From Gemmatimonadota bacterium (lineage in GTDB: Bacteria > Gemmatimonadota > Gemmatimonadetes > Longimicrobiales > Gaopeijiaceae), in the NCBI GenBank assembly GCA_016209995.1, contig JACQVC010000350.1, forward strand, positions 1 to 10,890: DNA of 10,890 bases, read 5' to 3'. Below the pieces are notes generated by a model that was not told where the DNA came from, did not search any database, and saw only the letters and a program-made list of their open reading frames with translations. The position numbers and the translations under genes are program-made. The number at the start of each line of letters is the position of its first letter. The first letter of the stretch is position 1. Positions 1 through 6,119 of this stretch are shown here, piece by piece.

Positions 1-894
1 CCCGTAGATAGTCCCGACGTGCGCTTTACGGTTGGGCTGGCACCGGATGGCTCACCGGTCACGCTGGCGGCTCGGGGCGGGGCGGCTGTGGCGGTCCTGG
101 GTATTGTGCCCGCGGCGGTCGTCGTAGACCTCGCCAACCGGCGAGTCGCGCGCACGGTGGCGCTGCCGGCGAACTCCGGCGCGACCGGGGTGGCTTTCGT
201 GAACGACTCGGTCATCGTTGCCGGGAACCCCAACCTGAACTCCGTCACTCCCGTGAATGTGCGCACGGGCGCGCGGGGAGCCGATGTCCGGGTCGGAGGC
301 TATCCGCAGCGTGTTCTGTTCGGTGGAACCACGGTCGCGGTCCTGAACGCCGAGCTGGGACCCGACTTCAGCCCGGCTCGTGCGGGCACCGTCACGGTGC
401 TGGACGCGGCGACCCTTGCCGTGCGCGGCACCATCAACCTCACCGGTTTCAATCCGGGCGATGGCGCTTTCGGTCCGGACGGCCGGCTCTACGTGCTGAA
501 CTCCGGCTCGTTCGGGAAGGCAAACGGATCGCTGTCCGTGGTCGATGTGGAGCTGTTGAGGGAAGTCGAGCACCATACCGGTTTCGGAGAGTTCCCGGCG
601 GCAGCGGCCTTCGGCCCGGACGGATTACTCTACTTGGCGTCCTTCGGCTACGGCATCGCGATCTGGAGCCCGGGCACCAGATCCTTCGTCCGGACCCCGC
701 AAAACGCGCTGAAGCCCGGCAACATACCTTCCAGCTCTGGCCTCGGCTTCGACTCCCGTGGCAGACTCCATGCGTTGAAGCCGGAGTGCGCAGGCGCTAG
801 CTCTGTGTTCCGGCTCAGCGCAGCCTTTACGGTCGAGACGGAAACACCCGTAGGGACCTGTCCTATTGATGTGACGTTCACGTTCGTCCCGTAG
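1..894 (+). CDS. YncE-like beta-propeller repeat protein, 3' part (5' end outside window)
   Basis: The frame is open from base 1 to the TAG at 892-894, so only the C-terminal ~297 residues are seen and the true start lies upstream. The GTG at 19 is merely the first possible start inside the window. The protein is a series of short beta-rich blades with recurring signatures such as VVVDLANRRVARTV, VTVLDAATLAVRGTI and LSVVDVELLREVEHH. Each reads as 'value, verb, change', as in YncE/Vgb-type beta-propellers, and FGPDG occurs twice (AFGPDGRLYVLN, AFGPDGLLYLAS). Two Cys near the C-terminus (PECAG and GTCPI) could form a disulfide. Such proteins are usually secreted or lipoproteins, but the N-terminal signal that would show this is off-window. 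No catalytic motif is visible, so ligand and role are unknown. The gene ends 123 bases before larE and is probably a separate unit. Confidence 0.75.
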   Translation, partial: PVDSPDVRFTVGLAPDGSPVTLAARGGAAVAVLGIVPAAVVVDLANRRVARTVALPANSGATGVAFVNDSVIVAGNPNLNSVTPVNVRTGARGADVRVGGYPQRVLFGGTTVAVLNAELGPDFSPARAGTVTVLDAATLAVRGTINLTGFNPGDGAFGPDGRLYVLNSGSFGKANGSLSVVDVELLREVEHHTGFGEFPAAAAFGPDGLLYLASFGYGIAIWSPGTRSFVRTPQNALKPGNIPSSSGLGFDSRGRLHALKPECAGASSVFRLSAAFTVETETPVGTCPIDVTFTFVP

Positions 895-956
895 TACTGC
901 AAGCGGATTAGCGCGTTGGCGGGTTCGACGTTTCGCGCGGCCTACGGGAGGTGGGG

Positions 957-962
957 TATAGT
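957..962 (+). promoter_or_regulatory. Possible -10 element upstream of larE
   Basis: TATAGT matches the sigma-70 -10 consensus at 5 of 6 positions and lies about 55 bases before the larE start, in the only non-coding gap ahead of the larE gene string. No convincing -35 hexamer lies 16-18 bases upstream (that stretch is CG-rich), so this is a weak call based on one hexamer and its location. Confidence 0.3.
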
Positions 963-1017
963 GCGGCTTGTAGCTGCTGTCGGAGACCGGTAAGTTAGGG
1001 CTCGGAAAGGGATAGAC

Positions 1018-1860
1018 ATGGTGCCAGGAGCCCCTGGGGACTCGATTGACACAAAGGTCGGACGCCTAACCGACGTGCTCGAAGGGTTGGGCTCGGTCTG
1101 CGTCGGGTACAGCGGCGGCGTGGATTCCGTGTTTCTGGCCAAGTTCGCCGTGGACGTGCTCGGGCCGGAGAGCGTGCTTGCCGTCACCGGGGTCAGCCCC
1201 GCGTATCCGCTGGTGCAGAAAGAAGTTGCCCGGCGCTGCGCCCGGGAGTTCGGGATCCCCCACGAGGAGATCGGGACGGACGAGCTGGACGACCCGCGCT
1301 ACTCAGCTAACCCTAACAACCGCTGCTACTTCTGCAAGACCGAGCTGTGGGTCAAGCTGCGGCAGCTTGCCGACCAGCGGGGACTCCGGGCCGTCGTGGA
1401 TGGCTCCAATGCGGACGACCTCGACGATTATCGTCCGGGTCTTCAAGCCGCGCGGGAGGCAGGGGTTCGCTCGCCATTGGCCGAAGCAGGGTTGGCCAAA
1501 GCGGATGTGAGGGCGCTTTCCCGCCGGGCTGGTTTGCCTACGTGGGACCAGCCGGCCTCACCGTGCCTCTCCTCCCGGCTGCCCTACGGGCTGGCCGTCA
1601 CACCCGACCGGCTACGTCAGGTCGAGCGCGCAGAGGAGCGGATCCGCGCGCTCGGCTTCCGCGAGTTCCGCGCTCGCCACCATGGTGAGACGGTCCGGCT
1701 GGAATTCTCGCCGGCCGAGCTCGACACCGCGCTCGAGCGGGCAGCGCTCCTCGCAACGGAGCTGCTCCAGCTCGGCTTCAACCAGGTGCTGTTGGATGTG
1801 GAGGGGTACCGGCGAGGCGCCCTGAACATCGGGCCGTTGGTCCCGCTGCGGGCTTCGTGA
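1018..1860 (+). CDS. larE: ATP-dependent sacrificial sulfur transferase LarE
   Basis: A 280-aa PP-loop enzyme, the usual length for LarE. In the known pathway LarE adenylates and then thiolates the pyridinium-3,5-dicarboxylate mononucleotide made by LarB; LarC then inserts nickel to give the cofactor of lactate racemase LarA and relatives. Visible signatures are the PP-loop SGGVDS (32-37), NRCYFCK with Cys103 and Cys106, DGSNADDLDDYRPG, SPCLSSRLPYG with Cys183, and the C-terminal LLDVEGYRRGALN. Cys183 probably corresponds to the sulfur-donating Cys of Lactobacillus LarE. Together with Cys103/106 it gives the three-cysteine pattern described for [4Fe-4S]-containing LarE, which need not be consumed as a one-turnover reagent. 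The ATG at 1018 has AAGGGA five bases upstream. The gene overlaps the next by one base (TGATG). No larA, larB or larC is in the window, so the cofactor's user is unknown. Confidence 0.93.
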   Translation: MVPGAPGDSIDTKVGRLTDVLEGLGSVCVGYSGGVDSVFLAKFAVDVLGPESVLAVTGVSPAYPLVQKEVARRCAREFGIPHEEIGTDELDDPRYSANPNNRCYFCKTELWVKLRQLADQRGLRAVVDGSNADDLDDYRPGLQAAREAGVRSPLAEAGLAKADVRALSRRAGLPTWDQPASPCLSSRLPYGLAVTPDRLRQVERAEERIRALGFREFRARHHGETVRLEFSPAELDTALERAALLATELLQLGFNQVLLDVEGYRRGALNIGPLVPLRAS

Positions 1861-2087
1861 TGGCCGCTCGGCGTCCGGTCCGTGGGCATGAGAGCGTCGA
1901 GACGGCGAAGCCCGGCGTGGCCTTTCAGCCTGCCGGGCACGATCGGACCATCGCGGCCGTTCGTCTGGCGCCCTCGCAGTGGCGCGTGATTCCCGAGCAC
2001 GCACGCAAGCAGCTGATCGCATCGCTCAAGGCCGAGGGCTTCCGGTACGTTGCCCTGGACATCACTCCAGAAGCGACCGATGGGTGA
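1860..2087 (+). CDS. Small protein resembling the LarE C-terminal module
   Basis: A 75-aa ORF wedged between larE and the cysteine desulfurase. Its ATG overlaps the larE TGA (TGATG; a GTG at 1857 is the alternative start), and its 3' end overlaps the next gene by 8 bases, an arrangement favouring translational coupling. The first ~30 residues are basic and featureless. The second half (AAVRLAP, then LIASLKAEGFRYVALDI) closely resembles the end of LarE proteins generally, and the end of the adjacent LarE (ETVRLEF, then LATELLQLGFNQVLLDVEG). It has no cysteine, so it cannot be a thiol sulfur carrier. It may be a stand-alone duplicate of the LarE C-terminal subdomain, perhaps aiding assembly or docking with the desulfurase, or a decaying duplication remnant. 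The function is not known, and the similarity was judged by eye only. Confidence 0.6.
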   Translation: MAARRPVRGHESVETAKPGVAFQPAGHDRTIAAVRLAPSQWRVIPEHARKQLIASLKAEGFRYVALDITPEATDG

Positions 2088-3252
2088 GGTGGAGTTGAGC
2101 CACTATCTGGACTACGCAGCCACGTCCGCGCTACGCCCGCCGGAAGTGGCGGAAGCGGTCGCCACATACCTGCGCGAGATCGGGGCAACACCGGGCCGGG
2201 GCAGCTACGGCCGCTCCCTGGAGGCGGGGCGCATAGCGCTTCGCTGCCGGCGGGCGCTCGCAAGCCTGTTGGGGTTACCGGGCGATCCGGGCCGCATCGC
2301 GTTCATGTTCAACGCCACGCACGGCCTCAACACCGCCTTGTGGGGCGTGCTTCGGCGCGATGACGTCGTCGTCGTCAGTGCCTACGACCACAATTCCGTG
2401 CTCCGCCCGGTCGAGCGGCTGGCTCGGGAACGGGGCGTGCGTGTGCGGATGCTCGCGGGCGACCGGGATGGCGGCGTGGATCTCACGCAGGCGGCCCGTG
2501 CCCTGGACGGTGCGCGACTCCTGGTCGTCAATGCCGCATCGAACGTGCTCGGGACCTGTATGCCGCTCCGTACGCTGGCCAGGTTGGCCCACGATGCCGG
2601 CACCCTCGTACTCGTGGATGCGGCGCAAGCAGCCGGCCATCTGCCTTGCAGCCTGGAAGCTGACGGAGCGGACCTGGTGGCGTTCACCGGCCACAAAGGG
2701 CTCCTCGGCCCTCAGGGTACCGGGGGTCTTTGGGTGCGCGAGGGCGTCGACATCGCACCCTTCATGACGGGTGGCACCGGCGGTGATTCGCTCTCGCGCG
2801 AAATGCCACCGATCATGCCCGACCATCTCGAGGCGGGCACTCTGAACGCCCCCGGGATCGCTGGACTCCTGGCCGCGTGCACGTTCCTGGAGAAGACGAC
2901 GGTAAACGCGGTGCGTCAGGAAGAAATGCGCCTCAAGACTCGACTCTGGGAAGGCTTGACGTCCATCGCGGGTGTCGACGTTCTTTCTCCGCGCGCGCCG
3001 GACGGAGTGCCCCTCGTGACGATCCGCTGCGCTGACCTGGATTCGCCGACCTTGGCGGATTGCCTCGACCGGGAGTGGGGCGTCATGACGCGAGCTGGGC
3101 TCCACTGCGCGCCGGAGGTGCACCGCATACTCGGGACCGCCGCAAGCGGCGCGGTCCGCTTCTCCCTCGGCTGGGCATCGAGAGATGAGGACGTGGACGC
3201 CGCGCTGCACGCTGTGGATGCACTCGTGCGGCGCGGGCTCGTAGTGGTATGA
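2080..3252 (+). CDS. Class-V aminotransferase family cysteine desulfurase (NifS-like)
   Basis: A 390-aa PLP enzyme of fold type I. Cysteine desulfurases release sulfur from L-cysteine as alanine plus an enzyme-bound persulfide. Visible are the N-terminal LDYAATSALRP, the substrate-loop region NAASNVLGT, the PLP-contacting DAAQAAGH, the Schiff-base lysine in FTGHKGLLGPQGTGGL (Lys206) and the persulfide Cys343 in TRAGLHCAPEVHRILGT. The RAGLHCAP context and the ending VRFSLGWASRDEDVDAAL match the EF2568-like 'cysteine desulfurase family protein' group rather than IscS. That group is often found near selenium/sulfur cofactor genes. The ATG at 2080 is chosen because it starts just before the conserved LDYAA motif and overlaps the previous stop by 8 bases; a TTG at 2050 would add ten residues without family resemblance. 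Position right after larE suggests it supplies sulfur to LarE; this is inferred from context only. Confidence 0.88.
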   Translation: MGEVELSHYLDYAATSALRPPEVAEAVATYLREIGATPGRGSYGRSLEAGRIALRCRRALASLLGLPGDPGRIAFMFNATHGLNTALWGVLRRDDVVVVSAYDHNSVLRPVERLARERGVRVRMLAGDRDGGVDLTQAARALDGARLLVVNAASNVLGTCMPLRTLARLAHDAGTLVLVDAAQAAGHLPCSLEADGADLVAFTGHKGLLGPQGTGGLWVREGVDIAPFMTGGTGGDSLSREMPPIMPDHLEAGTLNAPGIAGLLAACTFLEKTTVNAVRQEEMRLKTRLWEGLTSIAGVDVLSPRAPDGVPLVTIRCADLDSPTLADCLDREWGVMTRAGLHCAPEVHRILGTAASGAVRFSLGWASRDEDVDAALHAVDALVRRGLVVV

Positions 3253-3324
3253 GGTGTGGTCCCGCTGGCTGGTGCATTAGGTGTACTCGCAGGTCGACTG
3301 CCGGAACGAGGAGCTGAACGCAGG

Positions 3325-3900
3325 ATGCGACTGTTCATTGCCGTGAATCTCCCGAAAAAAGAGAAGATGCGGATCCACAGGGCGGCGAGGCCGCTGCGCG
3401 AGGCCGGCTACCCGGTTCGCTGGGTGCCGCCGGATCTCGTACACATCACGCTGAAGTTCCTGGGCGAGATTCTGGCCGACTACCAGGAGAGCATCATGCA
3501 GTCTCTGCGGCGCGTCGCGGAGAAGACCTACGACTTCGAGCTCGAGTTGAGCGGGTTCGGGGGGTTCCCGACCCTGCGCCGCCCGCGCGTCATCTGGGCA
3601 GGCGTGGATCCTACCCCCGCGCTGCGTTGCCTCAAGCAGGATCTGGAGTGGGAGTTCTCGGCGCTGGGCTTCGAACGGGAGCCGCGCGCCTTCCAGCCGC
3701 ACATTACGCTGGGGCGGGCGGAGCGCGATGCCACGGTGGGTCAGTTCCGCAGACTCGATGAGCTCGCGAGCGAAGCGACGTATTCAGCCAAGATCGGGGT
3801 GCACAGGATCGACCTGATGCGGAGCCAGCTCGCCGCGTCCGGCTCGACCTACACGCTCGTGGAGAGCGCCCGCCTGGCCAGCCGTAACAGTCGCCGGTGA
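3325..3900 (+). CDS. thpR: RNA 2',3'-cyclic phosphodiesterase (LigT/2H family)
   Basis: A 191-aa member of the 2H phosphoesterase superfamily, the usual size for ThpR/LigT. These cytoplasmic enzymes open 2',3'-cyclic phosphates on RNA ends and can ligate tRNA halves in vitro; the physiological role is unclear. Both catalytic HxT motifs are present: HITLKFLG (His40) and HITLGR (His126). The N-terminus MRLFIAVNLP and the PPDLVHIT context are diagnostic. The start is the ATG at 3325, which begins exactly at the family's conserved first strand and has GAGGAG 11 bases upstream. The upstream GTG at 3256 would add 23 residues with no family similarity. It lies 72 bases after the desulfurase gene and 15 bases before the next gene, so it is probably in the same transcript, though a functional link to sulfur transfer is not evident. 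Confidence 0.93.
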   Translation: MRLFIAVNLPKKEKMRIHRAARPLREAGYPVRWVPPDLVHITLKFLGEILADYQESIMQSLRRVAEKTYDFELELSGFGGFPTLRRPRVIWAGVDPTPALRCLKQDLEWEFSALGFEREPRAFQPHITLGRAERDATVGQFRRLDELASEATYSAKIGVHRIDLMRSQLAASGSTYTLVESARLASRNSRR

Positions 3901-3915
3901 ACGGAGGCACGACTC

Positions 3916-4563
3916 GTGAGCTTCCTGCGTGGCTGCACCGGGCTGCTCCTGTTTCTGGGGCTGCTCGTCGGGGCCGCGTTCGCCGGCTGGAAATGGGGAC
4001 CCGACGTCGCTTCCCGAGTGCGCATCTGGGTAGGTCGCGCGCCCGTCTCGCCTCGCGTTCCCAGTCCCGAGCTGGCCGACTCGGCGCTCGCACGGATCGA
4101 GCAGCTGGACCATAGCCCGGCCGCAGTTCGCCTCTCGTTCGACTCGGCCGAGCTGGAGAGTCTGCTCCGCTACAAGCTCGGCCCCTCGCTGCCGACCGCG
4201 ATCCATGAACCGGGCGTGACGCTGGAAGACGGGCGCGCCGTTCTCTCCGGTCGCGTGCCGGTCGAGGCCTTCCCCCGCATCGCCGAGCTTGTCGAGGTGA
4301 TCGCCTTCCTGCCGGACACCGTGCCCGTGCGCATCGAGACGGCCCTCATACCGCTGACGGACGGGCGCGCCGCTGTATTGGTGAATGGGATCGAGGCCGC
4401 ACGCGTTCCAATCCCGCGCCGGTTCGTCCCCGATATTCTGGCTGCGCTGGGACGTCGCGCCGAGCCGGACGTGCCGGCGAACGCATTGGCGTTTTCGCTG
4501 CCGGAGTCCGTCACCGCCGCGTACATTGTGAACGACAGTCTGTACCTGATCGGGACGCCGTGA
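3916..4563 (+). CDS. Membrane-anchored or secreted protein of unknown function
   Basis: A 215-aa protein starting with GTG at 3916, with a strong GGAGG eight bases upstream (3903-3907). Residues 9-24 form one hydrophobic helix after a single Arg. This is either a signal anchor or a signal peptide that could be cut after GAAFA. The rest is soluble: a Pro-rich linker (about 40-50), a stretch with alternating charges (FDSAELESLLRYKLG), then beta-rich segments (GVTLEDGRAVLSGRVPVE and VRIETALIPLTDGRAAVLVNGIEA). The pattern of 'element controlling access, then strand-turn-strand' loosely recalls YpmS/DUF2140 or LmeA-like envelope proteins, but no signature allows assignment. It has one Cys (residue 7), inside the N-terminal region and not in a lipobox. 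It is last in the larE-to-thpR gene string, and an 8-bp stem-loop follows its stop. Confidence 0.75.
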   Translation: MSFLRGCTGLLLFLGLLVGAAFAGWKWGPDVASRVRIWVGRAPVSPRVPSPELADSALARIEQLDHSPAAVRLSFDSAELESLLRYKLGPSLPTAIHEPGVTLEDGRAVLSGRVPVEAFPRIAELVEVIAFLPDTVPVRIETALIPLTDGRAAVLVNGIEAARVPIPRRFVPDILAALGRRAEPDVPANALAFSLPESVTAAYIVNDSLYLIGTP

Positions 4564-4593
4564 TGGGGGTTCTGCACCAACGCCCCGTGGTTG

Positions 4594-4614
4594 CACGCAA
4601 CGAACGGTTGCGTG
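4594..4614 (+). terminator. Perfect 8-bp stem-loop after the larE gene string (terminator-like, no U-tract)
   Basis: CACGCAAC (4594-4601) and GTTGCGTG (4607-4614) are perfectly complementary around a 5-base loop GAACG, 30 bases after the stop of the preceding gene. It could end or protect the 3' end of the upstream transcript, or act as an early stem in the leader of the response regulator gene. No T-run follows, so it is not a textbook intrinsic terminator. Confidence 0.45.
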
Positions 4615-4646
4615 AGGTTGGGCGGCGCGTCGGCGCGACACCATTT

Positions 4647-4703
4647 CCTTCACTGACCTGCGCGATCCGTGGCCAACCGAAGCGAAGCGAAGGTCAGCGA
4701 AGG
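4647..4703 (+). promoter_or_regulatory. Long-range stem-loop in the leader of the response regulator gene
   Basis: CCTTCACTGACCT (4647-4659) pairs with AGGTCAGCGAAGG (4691-4703) at 12 of 13 positions, with one A-C mismatch and a 31-base loop. The downstream arm lies inside the 80-base repeat, whereas the upstream arm is unique to this locus: the second repeat copy at 7413 has no such partner. If formed in RNA it would place a stem just ahead of the purine-rich ribosome-binding region. The existence of the pairing is seen directly; a regulatory role is inferred. Confidence 0.4.
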
Positions 4704-4754
4704 GGAAGGGAGATGGGTGGGAGGAGGGAAGGAAGGGGGAGGTGTGGGAGCTAA
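4675..4754 (+). repeat. 80-base direct repeat, copy 1 (leader and start of the response regulator gene)
   Basis: Aligned without gaps to 7413-7492, this stretch is identical at 69 of 80 bases. The first 32 bases differ once, the last 16 (GAGGTGTGGGAGCTAA) are identical, and the purine-rich centre accounts for the other ten differences. It contains the ribosome-binding tract and ends three codons after the GTG start at 4744. Its reading frame is open and continuous with the response regulator, encoding NRSEAKVSEGEGR then a Gly-rich stretch. Copy 2 sits in exactly the same position relative to an unrelated gene. Confidence 0.9.
4715..4739 (+). promoter_or_regulatory. Canonical G-quadruplex motif over the ribosome-binding region
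   Basis: Four runs of at least three G (4715-4717, 4719-4721, 4726-4728, 4735-4739) are separated by loops of 1, 4 and 6 bases. This satisfies the G3+N1-7 rule on the coding strand and therefore in the mRNA. Further G runs at 4702-4705, 4708-4710 and 4746-4748 give alternative foldings. The motif ends five bases before the GTG start at 4744 and covers all plausible Shine-Dalgarno sequence for it, so folding could hide the ribosome-binding site. Confidence 0.5.
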
Positions 4755-6108
4755 GATCCTGATCGTTGACGACGAAGCCAGCATCCAGGAGGCTTTGCGT
4801 CAGCTCTTCGAGTACGAGGAGCACCGTGTCGCCGTAGCCGCCTCGGCGAAGGAGGCGTTCGCGCTGCTGGAGAGTTTTACTCCAGATGCCATCTTCCTCG
4901 ACGTCAAGATGCCGGAGATGGACGGCCTCGAGGCGCTGACGCGAATCCGCGAGCACGATCCGCACGTACCCGTCGTCATGATCAGCGGACACGGGACCAT
5001 CGATACGGCCGTCGACGCGACTCGCCGGGGCGCGTTCGACTTCCTGGAGAAGCCGCTGGACTCCGATCGCCTGCGGGTCGTGCTGCGCAACGCGCTGGCG
5101 CTGCGCGGCCTCTCCGCCGATGTGGCCAGGCTTCGCGATGAGGTGCAGGAACGCTACGAGATCGTGGGTGCCTCCTTCCAGATTCGTCAGGTCCTCGAAC
5201 GCGTCGAGAAAGTGGCACCCACCGATGCTCGCGTACTCATCGTCGGGGAGAACGGAACTGGGAAGGAACTCGTGGCACGGGCGATCCACCGCCTGTCGCG
5301 GCGAGCCCAGAGCCCGTTCGTCGAGGTGAACTGCGCCGCGATCCCAGCCGAGCTGATCGAATCGGAGCTGTTCGGCCACATCAAGGGCTCCTTCACGGGG
5401 GCCGTCTCCGACCGTGCCGGGAAGTTCGAGCAGGCCAAGGGAGGAACTCTGTTCCTCGACGAGGTCGGCGACATGTCGGCCGCTACGCAAGCCAAGGTGC
5501 TGCGGGCGCTCGAGGAAGGAGTCGTCACGCGCGTGGGCGGCTCGAAGCCCGTGCACGTCGACACGCGGGTCATCGCGGCCACGAACAAGAATCTTCTCGA
5601 GGAGATCGGCGCTGGGCGCTTCCGCGAGGACCTCTACTACCGCCTGAATGTGGTGCCCATTCACGTCCCGCCGCTGCGCGAGCGCCGGGAAGACATCCCG
5701 ATGCTCGTGCAACACTTCGAACACCGACTCTGCCAGCGTGATGGGCTTCCCCCGAAAAGATTCTCGGAGGAGGCCATCGAGTGGCTGCGCCGCTCCGACT
5801 GGCCGGGCAACGTGCGGGAGCTGCGCAATACCATTGAGCGCCTGATGATCCTGGCGCCCAGCCCGGTCATTGACGTGGGGACGGTGCGCATGCTGCTGGC
5901 CGATCGCGGCGGCACCGCCGCGTTGGCCGCCGATCTCCTCTCCGCCGAAACGTTCAGCGATTTCAAGGAGCGCGCGGAGCGGGCGTTCATTCTCCACAAA
6001 CTCCGCGAAAACGACTGGAACGTCTCCGAGACGGCCCGTCGCGTCGACATGCCGCGGTCCAATCTCTACAAGAAGATCGAGCGGTATGGACTGGCGAGGG
6101 AGGAGTAG
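4744..6108 (+). CDS. Sigma-54-dependent response regulator (NtrC/NtrX family)
   Basis: A 454-aa three-domain regulator. The receiver domain (1-120) begins KILIVDDE with phospho-acceptor Asp53 in FLDVKMPEMDG and a C-terminal EKPL lysine. The AAA+ sigma-54 activation domain (about 145-385) has Walker A GENGTGK (168-174), a GSFTGA loop (215-220; a Ser variant of GAFTGA), Walker B GGTLFLDEVGDM and the arginine-finger region FREDLYYRLNV. A Fis-type helix-turn-helix ends the protein (NVSETARRVDMPRSNLYKKIERYGL). Phosphorylation by a histidine kinase would let it activate sigma-54 promoters; neither partner gene is in the window. The GTG at 4744 is chosen because it gives MGAKILIVDDE, the normal family start. 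A GTG at 4717 and one at 4669 are in frame and would add a Gly-rich tail encoded by the 80-base repeat. The domain order suits NtrX, but exact orthology is unproven. Confidence 0.93.
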   Translation: MGAKILIVDDEASIQEALRQLFEYEEHRVAVAASAKEAFALLESFTPDAIFLDVKMPEMDGLEALTRIREHDPHVPVVMISGHGTIDTAVDATRRGAFDFLEKPLDSDRLRVVLRNALALRGLSADVARLRDEVQERYEIVGASFQIRQVLERVEKVAPTDARVLIVGENGTGKELVARAIHRLSRRAQSPFVEVNCAAIPAELIESELFGHIKGSFTGAVSDRAGKFEQAKGGTLFLDEVGDMSAATQAKVLRALEEGVVTRVGGSKPVHVDTRVIAATNKNLLEEIGAGRFREDLYYRLNVVPIHVPPLRERREDIPMLVQHFEHRLCQRDGLPPKRFSEEAIEWLRRSDWPGNVRELRNTIERLMILAPSPVIDVGTVRMLLADRGGTAALAADLLSAETFSDFKERAERAFILHKLRENDWNVSETARRVDMPRSNLYKKIERYGLAREE

Positions 6109-6119
6109 CGAATCGCTAC
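6105..6119. terminator. Palindromic stem-loop spanning both convergent stop codons
   Basis: GTAGCG (6105-6110) and CGCTAC (6114-6119) are a perfect 6-bp inverted repeat around AAT. The TAG stop of the response regulator (6106-6108) and the TAG stop of the metalloprotease on the other strand (6116-6118) sit in mirrored positions in the two arms, so either transcript would end in the same small hairpin. There is no T-tract on either side, so termination is plausible but unproven. Confidence 0.4.

Noticed and set aside
2275..3210. 311-codon minus-strand frame opposite the cysteine desulfurase
   Set aside because: The plus-strand gene has every catalytic motif of its family; the antisense product has no recognisable fold or motif.
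4669..4743. N-terminal extension of the response regulator from GTG 4669
   Set aside because: It would add 25 residues encoded by the repeat before a receiver domain that normally begins within about five residues of ILIVDDE; kept only as part of the repeat finding.
4563..4754. 63-codon frame beginning with a TGATG overlap at the stop of the membrane protein
   Set aside because: The overlap looks like coupling, but the frame runs through two hairpin regions and then out of frame through the repeat, ending in low-complexity Arg/Gly; no protein character is visible.
3784..5997. 737-codon open frame on the minus strand, antisense to thpR, the membrane protein and the response regulator
   Set aside because: It crosses three well-supported genes and their gaps, its translation is rich in Arg/His/Gln/Gly with no domain, and long antisense frames are expected in GC-rich coding DNA.
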